Assembly: GCA_015143295.1 (NCBI GenBank)
Contig: CM026570.1
Coordinates: 8,952,047 to 9,016,046 of the forward strand
Origin: Tetracentron sinense
Taxonomy: Eukaryota > Streptophyta > Magnoliopsida > Trochodendrales > Trochodendraceae
Length of the DNA: 64,000 nt
Direction: 5' to 3'
Shown here: positions 46,246 to 56,937 of the stretch, one piece after another
Numbering within the stretch: position 1 is the first letter of the stretch
Layout: each line of letters begins with the position of its first letter
The notes under the pieces: model-generated
Told to the model about the DNA's origin: nothing
What the model saw: only the letters and a program-made list of their open reading frames with translations
Databases searched by the model: none
Made by a program: the position numbers and the translations under genes

Positions 46246-47089
46246 ATGAAACATATTGTCGTGCACCTAAGAGTTAGGTATAAGGTCATGGACCCTACCC
46301 TTGTACATAAGTGTACATGTGAAGGTGAGGTCCATTGTCATCAATGTACCCTAACCCCCAAACCGTACACGTGGCCAATCAATTTATTAGTTTAGATTAT
46401 TTGTCAGTCGGGGACATGATCGAGAAATCAGCTGTAACGGATCTTAATGTTTCAATTTATGCATCAATTTCAGTATACACATTGATACATTGCATGACAA
46501 TTTGTACGTCCTTGCAGTCATCGACAAACTAAGTAAAAGTATGTTGTCTAAATTGCCAAATTTTCGCTGAAAACAAAAATTTTCCAAAATTTTTCCAAAT
46601 TTTCAAGAAAGTGTCGAAATTTCAAACCAATGTTGCCTACGGCGCTACGCCATGTCCTGAATTCGGGTTTATGTTTAGTTTTTTTTTGACGTGTAGGTTT
46701 AAAACTTTATTCACCATTATTGTTCTTTTAACAGCTAATATAAGAACTTATCTAGGTAAACTTCTCTTAGAAGGGAAAAGTTAAGAAAATTAATTTTAAA
46801 AAATTTGGAACTTCCCACAATAACAAGTTGGGAGCAGTTTCTCCTAAAAGCTAACATTTTAAAAATTTTAAACTTTTGACTCATTGAGAAAATATTCTCT
46901 TAAGTGCCTTAAGTGCCGAGACAAACATCATTTTAACTAACTTTTGATTCTTCAAGAGCCAAAAGTCACTATATAAACATCAATTAAGAAATCTATCTAA
47001 ACACTACCTAAGTTCCCAACTATTAAAATAAAAAAAAGTTTCCAACTATTAGAAAGTCGAACAAGCAATTTAAACTCCTTCTAACACTA
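46246..47089. other. Intergenic DNA, no gene recognised
   Basis: AT-rich; no domain in any frame. Confidence 0.5.
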
Positions 47090-47482
47090 ATGCTCTGCTT
47101 GTTTGCACGCAAATGGTTTTACAACGTAAATCATTTACAAATAAAAACAATTACCGTAAAATATGAATTTTTCACTCAATTTTTGTTGTTTGGTTACATT
47201 TTTGAAAATGAGGCGGAATTTTTTTTATAAAAATTTACAAAATAAATAAAATTATGAATAATGGTTTTTTTGTAATTTTAAAATATTATTAAAAAGGTTG
47301 GTATTTTACGGGAAAATGACTTACGGATTTTTGAAATGTAAGTCATTTTCCGAAAAAGTGATTCATTTTCAGTAAAATATTTCACTTATAAAAGATTTTA
47401 CGTACAGACAAATACACATAATTAACATTTTCCATAGAATTGATTTGTGTTCCCCTATTTTACGTCAAAACAAACGGAACAT
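47090..47482. mobile_element. Putative MITE
   Basis: The ends CTCTGCTTGTTTGCACGC and ACGTCAAAACAAACGGAAC are roughly inverted, and the interior contains repeated GTAAATCATTTAC/GTAAGTCATTTTCC words. No TSD. Confidence 0.4.
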
Positions 47483-48690
47483 AAAATGGAAAAAGTCAAA
47501 ACAGTTCTAAGTATATGATATGGCAATCTCTATCTGAATGCCCAAGACAGTCACCTCAAACAATCTATGTTCCTACCAAAAGCTGTATAAGTTAGGCATG
47601 AGGAATCGACACTCAAAGAGGATACATGTGGTGTGTATTGCTCTCTTTGCTTGGTGGGTAAGTTGGACTCGATTACGTGACCTAATTGTTGAAATACAGT
47701 AACCCTAAATGGTTGAAGAGTTTGGGCCATGTTAGTACGTAACTCCGCTATCAAGAATTCAATTTTGTAGAAAGCAAGTCTTCTCTGGGACTCGAACTCA
47801 TAGCTCAAATTAGTTGACGTACAGCATCACAACCATGATGGCATGCGGTAGAGGAAAGGAAAGGTCCTCACAATCAAGAATTCTATATGATTCTTACCTA
47901 ACATATGAAAATAACTGCATGATCACATTCAATCCCTCTAAAAACCATGCCAGGTATCTCATAACCAGAATTATTATAATCATTATCTTATGTTCATGTT
48001 AAGTTCTTTTGTTTAATCAATAATACTCAAATTAGCCATGACACGTACGAAAAATTTGCTTAAGTCATATAGTATTTTTTTGGCAAGTGAACAACCAAAC
48101 CATATTTGTTTGCGTTTTTGAAAAACATTTATAAGCTTAACTACATTTCTCAACCACAAAAACAGGTAAAACCCATTTGCTAGCAAAACTGCACTGCAGG
48201 AACTTAGGGCATCCTTAGGTCAACCGAGATCTTGTCTTAAAATAAATTTTTGTTCGTCTTTTAAATAAAAAAAAATTAGGTAATTTTATAAATATCACAT
48301 ATATTTGGAAAAAAAAAATTCACCTTAAACATTTTAGAGGAAGCATTTAAAATTATAAAAATCAGAATAAAATTACAGATTACAGAGATGAGAGTTTGCA
48401 TATCCAAAGATGTAATATGCACTAATTTTCTCTCCTATCATGTCCTTATCAGAAATGTCGTAGAACAACCAAACCATATAAGTTAGTCTATAAAAGGGTT
48501 TAGAACAGGACAGCGACTCCTAAGAGCTCAAAAACAACTCATCACTCTTATTTTGACCCATTAGAACTTTGACTCGGATCACCTCGCGAGCTAACAAAAA
48601 AGGGTTCGTGTGACCGTGTCGGTTTCTCCTAAATGCTGGCGGCTCCCTGCTTAGTTAACACGGGAGGTAATTCCAAGTCTAAAAACTATA
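47483..48690. other. Intergenic DNA with a possible SINE remnant
   Basis: On the minus strand near 47790 the sequence GAGTTCGAGTCCC resembles a Pol III B box, but no A box, tail or TSD was found. No gene. Confidence 0.35.
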
Positions 48691-48699
48691 TATTTTAAA

Positions 48700-49060
48700 G
48701 GAGCCAAATCAACTTATTTGATAAATCCGGTTATCATCCCTAGAGGTCACCACGTGTCTCTTTTGACACTCCTTAACCGTGGGTAAGGTTCACCCATCCC
48801 TAGGGTTCACCCACACATCCTTGGTTTTTTTTGTCAAATATTAATTCATTTTTAAAAATTAAAAAACTGTTTTTGATATTAAAAAATCTAAAAACAGTTT
48901 TTTAATTTTTAAAAAAATTAAAATTAAAAAAAAAAACGAAGGATGGGTGGGTGGATGAACCCTAAGGGTGGATGAATCTTACCCACGGTTAAGGGGTGTC
49001 AAAGGAGACACTTGACGACCTCTAAGGGTGATAACCAGATTCCGTAGATGATTTGACTCC
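48700..49060. mobile_element. MULE-type fold-back MITE (GGAGCCAAATCA termini)
   Basis: The 9-bp TSD is TATTTTAAA at 48691-48699 and TATTTTCAA at 49061-49069 (8/9). The termini are GGAGCCAAATCA and TGATTTGACTCC. Both arms hold the shared CACCCATCCCTAGGG module in opposite orientation, with an AT-rich palindromic centre. Confidence 0.87.
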
Positions 49061-49859
49061 TATTTTCAAAACAGAAATGGAACAAGATTCTTTAAATAAC
49101 AAAATTGCGGTCTCTTGTATAACCCATGACTAAATCAGAGTCTTAAAAGGGAAATTTGATTGCTGACCCAAATACCATTTTTTTTCTCCCAAGGGAGGAT
49201 GGAATCGGACACTCCCACTCGATAGTGATTTCTAAGGTGAAACGATTTTAGGAGTTTCCAAGAGCCATATTTTTTTAAGAGCACTGCTAAGTGGACCCAT
49301 GGCTCCATTTCCTATCTTACCCCGTGTCATGGTGTCTCTTTTAACACCCTTTTAATCCTGGTTAAGCTTAACTAAATTAAAACTAAGATTTTGGTTTTTT
49401 TTTTTTTTTTTGTTTGAAAAATCATGATTGAATGCTTAACCGTAGGGGTGGAGTAAATGCTAACCGGTATAACAAGTATTTAAAATTAGGGCGTGGACCA
49501 ATGAGGATTTGCCCTTCGGTTTTAAAATGGGAACCCAGGGTAAGTTTACTATTTTCCTTTTTTTAATTCATCATCATACATAATATTTTAATTGTCTAGT
49601 CCAGTTTACTATTTTCCTTTTTTTAATTGATCGTCATACATAATGGTTTGATAACACAGATCAATGACACCAAATTCAATGATTTGCAACTTTCAAATGA
49701 TCGAGTTTATCAAAAAATTATAAAAATGTACTAAGCTGAAATAAGCAAAACAAAGGGATGGTTTATTAGTAATATTTTATCAATGTTGTGGTGAGCTTAA
49801 CCCAGTTTTTGGTACTCGCATACAGTTAGGTTGTCACGCGGCACGCCACATTGATTAGC
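49061..49859. other. Intergenic DNA with a 60-bp direct repeat
   Basis: GTTTACTATTTTCCTTTTTT occurs at 49545 and 49605 followed by similar sequence. A poly-T tract and one shared-module remnant lie near 49400. No gene. Confidence 0.5.
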
Positions 49860-50112
49860 AGGTGTGAAGCCAGTATTTTCACACAAGGGGAGGGGCTAAC
49901 AATGGGGGCAATTATCTTTTTTCTGTTTTTTTTTTAGAGCCAATTTTTATGGGTCATCGTGTATGTTTGTGCCGGTTTGTAAGAATATATTTTTCTTAGA
50001 TCTCCGCTTCGTCCCTCTCCCAGGCTATGCCCTATAAATACTATGAATTTTTTTTTCTTCAAGATTTAGGGGTGGGCTTCAGCCCCCAGGCCCCATGTGG
50101 TTCCTACCCTAG
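49860..50112. mobile_element. GGGCGGAGCC-family hAT-type element
   Basis: It shares GGGGCTAACAATGGGGG and GTTTGTGCCGGTTTGTAAGA with the copies in the thionin-like intron. It is flanked by TGATTAGC (49852-49859) and TGATTAGT (50113-50120), a 7/8 match consistent with an 8-bp TSD. It splits an older repeat related to 34640-34850. Confidence 0.65.
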
Positions 50113-50727
50113 TGATTAGTGGGTTCAAGAATTGAGCGTGGTGGGCCTATCAATTGTCATACCGTCACTCAATACAACCCTAAACACCTCGCATAAGAAC
50201 ACCTACACATGGGAATATACACACCGTCACCTGCACTAGCCAGCCGGTGTAGATGAACCCTTATTCATGCGAAATTTTTTTTTTTTGAAATTTTAAAATA
50301 ATGTATGGATAGACTTTTTACATAATATATAAATTTTGTATTTAGTCCCCCCCTCCCCCCCTCCAAAAAAAAATTGTAAATTTTTTTTATATGTATAATA
50401 TAAATGGATTGATTCCTTATGTGACCCTTTTAACCCTAGTTAAGATTTTTTTTATCTTAGGAGTTGTTTTTTTATTAATAAAAACGAAGGGTAGATGTAT
50501 AAACCTTAGGGGTGAGTGAACCTTAACCACGGTTAATGACTACCAAAAGGGACATGTGCCAAATGTCTTCCCATTTCATCATCTTTAACAGTGGTTCAGC
50601 TTAGCCAACTTAAAATTATTAGTTTTTCTAAGAATCAAGGTTAAATGGATTAATCCTAATGGTGAGTGAATCTTAACCACAGTTAGTAGGTATTAAAAAA
50701 ATGGGTAGGAACCAATGAAGACTGGTC
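50113..50727. other. Repeat remnants
   Basis: It holds the right part of the split older repeat and two copies of the GGTGAGTGAATCTTAACCA module (50511 and 50661). Confidence 0.5.
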
Positions 50728-50890
50728 TTTTTTTTTTTTTTTTTTAATGGTGTAGGCATCATTTATATACATTAGTACGGTTCAGATGTTAGCTTGAGCA
50801 TTGAAGTTTTTGCAACTCATACTCTTGGGGAATAGATCCCCCGACCTCCCTCTATCGAAGGCCACTCCCCTACCACTCGCAAGAGGCAGG
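50728..50890 (-). mobile_element. SINE-like sequence, minus strand
   Basis: The plus strand starts with a run of T (50731-50747). The body, reversed, reads CCTGCCTCTTGCGAGTGGTA and matches the SINE at 6480-6647. The TSD was not found, so the ends are approximate. Confidence 0.55.
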
Positions 50891-51092
50891 GCTGTCCCAT
50901 ATTCTACCTTTATTAAATTCAATTGGGCCCTTGAGAAAAGCAAGGAAACATGGGATGTTACAAGGTGTTTTTGGTTCCACGCCACAAGCCCTTACACAAA
51001 AGAACAAGATGTTTAATACCCATGCGGCATGCTCTCTCTCCTCGGCTGTGCGTAGATTCAAAACGCCGTACTAGTGCACGTAATCGTGCGCC

Positions 51093-51375
51093 ATGTGCGT
51101 GTTAATAGCACACACGATACCAACTCTCCTGTGATCGGATCTTCAACCAATCCTTTGAGAACAAGCACTACATGGAATCAAAACCTCAAGACAAAGATAT
51201 TTCATTCGTGATTGTCTCATATTGAGATTCATGTTACCATATCCACCTACACGGTTTCCAAACTAACATCACACGGTTTCCTTGTATTAGTTGTCGCATC
51301 CATTGCTGTGCTTATATAATTGTAATTGACTGTAAACTTATTCTTGAGTTGTTTTGAATAATAACAATATTTTTA
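51093..51375 (+). mobile_element. 5' LTR of a Ty1/copia element (start approximate)
   Basis: The right boundary is set by the primer-binding site TGGTATCAGAGCC (51376-51388), complementary to initiator tRNA-Met as is usual for plant Copia. The left boundary at TGTGCGTGTT is a guess. A TATATAAT-like stretch lies near 51313. No 3' LTR was found. Confidence 0.55.
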
Positions 51376-51428
51376 TGGTATCAGAGCCATAACCTGGGAA
51401 GATCACTGTCAACTGAGATCATTCTACA

Positions 51429-52850
51429 ATGGCTGGATCTTCATCGCTCACCAGTCATATTGTTGTTCCTAATATCACGAATCTAGTATCAATCAAACTA
51501 GACCGTGACAACTATCTGCTATGGAAGAGCCAATTCGTACCAATTCTACGCACCAACAAACTTCTCAAGTATGTAGATGGATCCTCTCAGTGCCCAGAAC
51601 AATTCATTTATGATGATAACAATAAACCGACGACCAACATCAATCCAGAGTATGAGCGCTGGATGGAACAAGATTCACTTGTTCTTTTGTGGATCAATGC
51701 CACTCTCACACCGACTGTTCTCCAACGTGTGATCGGCCTGCAATCGTCTCGAGAGGTATGGCTTAGACTTGAGAAATTACATCTCATACAATCCAGGTCT
51801 CATGTTTTACAATTGAAACAACAGTTTCAAAATCTCAAGAAAGGAGGTTCATCTATAACAGATTACCTCGACAAAATGAAGCATATTGCTGACGCTCTAG
51901 AAGCTATTGGTCAGCCAATCACAGAGTATGATTTATGCAATCAGATTTTAAATGGATTGGACCAGGAATATGATCCTGTCCACACATCGGTGGTGAACCG
52001 TGACACTCCGATCAATTTTGAGGACCTATTCGGACAACTTCTTACCTTTGAAATACGTTTGGACTCTCATACTACCACTCCAACACTCGAACAACCTTCA
52101 ACTGCATTTTTCACCAATCGGTCTACCCACTCGCATGCACAGGGACATGGTGGATCTCGTGGAAGCTCATATTTTCGTGGTCGTGGCCGAGGTCGGAATC
52201 ATGGAGGACGAGCCAATCCATCCAACAATCATTCCACTAAACCAAGTAATGCCCCTTCATGTCAAATTTGTAACCGGGTCGGTCACTCGGCTCTTGACTG
52301 CTTCCACCGTCTAGATCTTTCATTTCAGGGGCGTCAACCTCCTCCAAAGCTACAAGCCATGGCAGCAATGAGGCAAGATTCCACTTGGTTCACCGACACG
52401 GGTGCAACCAATCATGTCACGGCTGATTTAAACAATCTTTCCTTACATTCAGACTACGAAGGCAGTGACAACTTCACAGTTGGTAATGGTAAGGGATTAC
52501 GTATTGAGCATATTGGTTCCACTTCTTACTCTTCAAATGGATCTACTTTTCACATGCAAGATATTCTTCATGTTCCATGTATTACCAAAAAAATTTTATC
52601 TGTCTCTCAATTTTCAAAAGATAATGATTGTCATTTTGTCTTCACATCCTCTGGTTTCTCTGTTAAGGACAACAAATCGGGGAAGATCCTTTTCCAAGGA
52701 CGGAGCAGTAAGGGCCTTTATCCACTTCACTTTCAACCGCATGACAAGAATAAGCCATATTCATCTCCTTCGGCATTCACCAGTAGTACGGTATCTAGTT
52801 CTGTTTGGCATCATCGATTAGGGCACCCATCTCATCAAACACTTCAACAG
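51429..52850 (+). pseudogene. Ty1/copia gag-protease fragment, truncated
   Basis: An open frame from ATG 51429 encodes a Copia GAG region (residues 1-200, including YLLWKSQF and RSHVLQLKQQFQNL) and a Gly/Arg-rich linker. A CCHC zinc knuckle follows (CQICNRVGHSALDC, residues ~278-291), then an aspartic protease active site (Asp323-Thr-Gly-Ala) and the start of the gag-pre-integrase domain (HHRLGHPS, ~461). Similarity stops near 52850 (after LQQ); the frame runs on to 53021 only through tandem repeats. Integrase, reverse transcriptase and RNase H are absent, so the copy is dead, though gag itself is intact. Gag packages the element's RNA; the protease processes the polyprotein. Confidence 0.9.
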
Positions 52851-52884
52851 GGTGCTCCTCATATTCATCTTGGCAGATCATCAC

Positions 52885-53275
52885 AACACCAAACCATCTG
52901 GTGGATTGTCAACGAGATTGGTAGCCCAGGTTTTAAGGGTACTAACCTCTTGCTCACAAGAAATTCTCACAAGTTTGGTGGATGGTCAAGGAGGTTGGTA
53001 GCCGGGTTTTGCGGATACTAACCTCTTGCTCACAAGAAATTCTCACAAGCTTGGTGGATGGTCAAGGAGGCTGGTAACCTGGGTTTTACGGGTACTAACT
53101 TCTTACTCACAAGAATCTTGAAAGGAAGTTTGGTGGATTGTCAAGGAGATTGGTAGTCCAGTTTTAAAGGGTACTAATCTCTTACTCACAAGAAATTCTC
53201 ACAAGTTTGGTGGATAGTCAAGGAGGTTGGTAGCCCAGGATTTTGCGGGTACTAACCTCTTGCTTACAAGAGAGT
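52885..53275. repeat. ~77-bp tandem array, about five copies, fused to the Copia fragment
   Basis: Units start near 52917, 52994, 53069, 53146 and 53225 and contain TTGGTAGCCCGGGTTTTGCG, TACTAACCTCTTGCTCACAA and GTTTGGTGGATGGTCAAGGA-like words. A shorter CTCATAAGAA repeat follows at 53285-53385. The array replaces the expected integrase sequence. Confidence 0.88.
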
Positions 53276-53385
53276 CTCGTAAGAAATCTCATAAGAACTC
53301 AAAGTCTCATGGGAAATCTCACAAGAACTCATAAGCTCATAAGGAACTCATAAGCTCATAAGAACTCATAAGAACTATAGAAGAT

Positions 53386-54099
53386 GTTTTGTTTTCCACG
53401 CGAGATAAAATTTGACGAATGATTGTCTATGTTGGTTTTAAGCATGGATTATGAACTGTATTCTTTTAAGTACTCGCATGTGATATTATTGTTGTTATAA
53501 CATTGTTAGCTAGTAGTATGTATACGCTGAATATTCCATGCTCAGTCGTACATTATATTTCGACAGGTACACGTGTCCCCTTTGACATATGTGCTCTGGG
53601 TCCTTGGATAGAGGAGGACTATGGCAAGGAGGAGCCATATATGGAGCCGGTAGTAGGGCCTCAGGTGGGTGCAAGGGACTTAGACTATTGGCCTTTCCAG
53701 GGTGATTGCTAAGAGAGAGAGAGAAAGGATATTACTTTCTGTGTTTTGATGAATGGGTATATTCACTCTTGTTTTGGTTTAATTATTGTATAAACTTGGA
53801 ATACAATCATATGTATAGAAAGAAAATTTTAATTCACGCTTCCGCACTGTATTATGATTCTGCTATATTACATCTTGTGCATTTTACATGATGATTTGGT
53901 ATCGGATATGGCACATCACAAGCCAAAGTATCCCTAACTCTTATGAGGTATTTTGGGTTGCGACATGTTCAATGGGGTAACCCCAAATATTCACTTTAAT
54001 TGCGCTTCGATAGATCACCTTTCTTGAGAGTTTATTGGGTATTTTGATGGCCACCTAAAGGCGCCCCAGCTTCGTCAGAGTTTATTTCAATTAGGTCCC
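53386..54099. other. Unrecognised sequence
   Basis: A 69-codon frame (53503-53712) and a 61-codon frame (53706-53891) show no domain I recognise. CGACAGGTACACGTGTCCCC near 53564 has the look of a spliced leader or repeat boundary but is unassigned. Confidence 0.35.
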
Positions 54100-54659
54100 T
54101 CTCCCTTCTATGGGAATTCCCTCCTCTAGGGTGGCAACGTGGATGGGTCAACTTTGACTAATGGGCAGGCTACTGGTGTCGGTGTGGTTGGTCGGGACCA
54201 TGAAGGTGTAATCCTTTTTCAGTACTCGAAACCTCTCCTAAGTGGATCAGCAATAGTAGTCGAAGCAGAGGTCGTTAGGGAGGATCTTCAAGTTACCGTG
54301 CTGAACCATTGGAGTTCGATGGTCTTGGAACCTGACTCAAAAAGAGGTCATGGAAGCCCTCATTGGTATCTCTGAGCATCATCATTGGGAAATCTCCACC
54401 ATTCTTGCGAATATCAAGGTTATGTCTGTCAGTTGTGAGAGGATCCACTTCAAGGCTATCAGTAGGACTCTAAATTCCTTTGCCCATGATTTGGCTCAAC
54501 ATGGCCTTTCTATAAGCCTTTCTAGGCATTTTCCTATCATGGGTTTTGATACCCCTCAAATTTTCCCAGTGCACAGGCCCAATTGGGAACCTGTTGAAGT
54601 ACGCTAATTTTGCTTTGTTATGGAATGGAAGTTATCTCTTTACCCAAAAAAAAAAAAAA
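54100..54659 (+). pseudogene. LINE 3' remnant: RNase H domain with frameshift
   Basis: VDGSTLTNGQATGVGVVGRD (from about 54136) is the start of a plant LINE RNase H domain with its catalytic Asp. The DSK motif follows near 54334, where an extra A in a run shifts the frame. The second frame continues with EALIGISEHHHW and the C-terminal RTLNSFAHDLAQHG motif to a stop at 54607. An A tract at 54645-54658 marks the 3' end. It is only the last ~550 bp of a LINE and is non-functional. It differs clearly from the RNase H of the 25630-27928 element, so it is a separate lineage. Confidence 0.85.
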
Positions 54660-56187
54660 GGCTAAGACTTACTTGCATGTGTAACTACAACCATGGTAGT
54701 GTAGTCACTTATTTAAATATTTTTAAATCTAAGAGAGGTTATTGTTATATGTGTAATAGAAGTGTAGTATCTTTTTCATAATCTATTTATAAGTTGTAAT
54801 ATTTTTCATTTTTTTTAATCTAACCGTACTAATCTAAAAATCTAACCCTAACAATTAGGGTGTGTGCATAGTGATAATTTCATCACCCCCTCATTATAAA
54901 TTAAAGCTAACCTCTTATTCAACATAATTGTGTAAGAGACTAGTAATATTCATTATATCTTGTAGGTCCTAAGCCCAAATAAAAGAGAAGGTTTACAAGT
55001 TAGATCGACAACCAATCTAGAAAAAAAATTGCTAAAACAAGATATATTTTTTTGGAGGTTCTTTCGGCCTTGACCTGGCTCTGACCCTTGAAAGTAGGAC
55101 TTGGGCCTACCCAGCCTAGGCCCTTTGAGGGCTAGGGCCTCACCCTTGCCTGGTAAGACCAAGGCCCGGCCTTTTGACAGCCCTATCTGTATATGTTTTC
55201 ATCCGGAGCTCTCCATGATAATAAAACCATCCCAATTTGTCGATTTGCATGAGTTTCCCACCCACCATGTACAGGGAGAAAGTACACACGAAAAGAAGCT
55301 CCCTTATATTTAATACTAGTAGAGAACCACGGGTGCGAATAAATAAAAACTCTACATCTCTCTATCCCTCTTATCACAATCTCGTAAAATTTCTCTCTAC
55401 ATTCTCTCTATTCTTCTTATTTCTCGTTTTATCCCTTTTCATAATCCCCTAAAATCTCTTTCTACATTCTCTATCTCTTTTATCATAATCTCCTAAAATA
55501 TTTTCAATGATTTTTAAATTATGAAGAAAACGTATGTATTCCTTAAAATTTATCCAATAGTTTTTAAATTGAGAATGAGACATGAGTGAGAGAAAGAGTT
55601 AACGGTTGAGATTTTAAAAAGGGTGTCACGTGGCATCCTTAAAATAGATTTCATTGGATTTCTAGTATTAAAGATTGGAAAGCAAAAAGAGAGGATTAGG
55701 TGGTACTTATTTGTTGGGGGGGGGGGGTAGGTGACATTTATTTTTTTATATTATAAATAGATTTCAAGCGGAGCTCCATGACAGTGAAACCATTTTTATG
55801 GAGTTTTGATATGAAGCAAAGCTCCGCCTCAAAAGATAAGCGGAGCTCTTCAAAATAAGCCCAGAATCCCATAGCAGCCCATGCAGATCCTCTGTGTGCA
55901 CCACTGTATGCTCCGTACCCATTCAGAAATGGTTTAATTATTTATTTATTTTATTTTGTTTTGTTTTGGGGGTGAGTCCATTCGGAAAATGTTTGCCTCT
56001 TCGTATATGAGTTGGAAAACCTTGTCCTTTGATGGACTCACCGAGGCCTCTATCTCTCTCTCTCCACAATATTTCCTACTTTTTTGTTTTTCCCTGTTTT
56101 CTCATCTCTCTCAAAAGCAAAGAGAAGAAACACTGTAGAGAGAAAAAATAATCATAACAAAGAAGAAGACCCAATAGAAATAAAAGA
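54660..56187. other. Upstream region of the WNK gene
   Basis: 54940-55200 has paired words CTAGGCC/GGGCCT around 55100-55160. CGGAGCTC words at 55205, 55770 and 55840 hint at an old repeat. A G run lies at 55718. Pyrimidine-rich CTCTATCTCTCTCTCTCC at 56047-56066 is probably in the 5' leader of the kinase gene. No promoter element can be fixed. Confidence 0.5.
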
Positions 56188-56906
56188 ATGAATGGTTGTG
56201 CACCTCTTGAACCAGATTACTCTGAGTTTGTTGAGGTTGATCCCACTGGAAGATATGGGAGGGTACAGTTCTCTCTCTCTTCCACTTTTTTAATCTTTCT
56301 GCTTCCCCTTGATTTCCATTTCCTGTTTCCTGTTTCCTGTTTTCTTTTTGGAGTTTTGATTCTAGTATTGGGTTCAATTTTTACAGTACAATGAAATCCT
56401 TGGCAAAGGAGCCTCAAAGACAGTGTATGAGAATCTTTTCCCATACTTGTGTTCCTACCCTTTTCAGATTCTTGCAAAATTTTGCACTTTATTGGGACTT
56501 AATGGTGAATTTTGTCAAATGGGTGTTTGGTAATTTTTTAATTTATGGGGTGTTTTTTTTTTTGGGTGTTGATTGATATGCAGTTACAGAGCCTTTGATG
56601 AGTATGAAGGGATTGAAGTTGCTTGGAACCAGGTCAAGCTTTATGATTTCCTGCGAAGCCCTGAAGATCTTGAGAGGCTGTACTGTGAAATCCATCTCCT
56701 CAAGACCTTGAAGCACAAGAACATCATGAAGTTTTATACTTCTTGGGTTGATACTGCAAAAAGGAACATTAACTTTGTGACTGAGATGTTCACTTCTGGT
56801 ACTCTCAGACAGTAAGTATCGTGGGATTTCATGATCTTCTGATGTTGCTTCTTCTTTTTCTCTTGATTTCATGATTTGGGTCTTTGAGATTTTTGATTTT
56901 TATGTG

Positions 56907-56937
<31 letters not shown>

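Noticed and set aside
53503..53891. Two short plus-strand proteins
   Set aside because: No domain, no homologous partner in the window and no evident splice structure.
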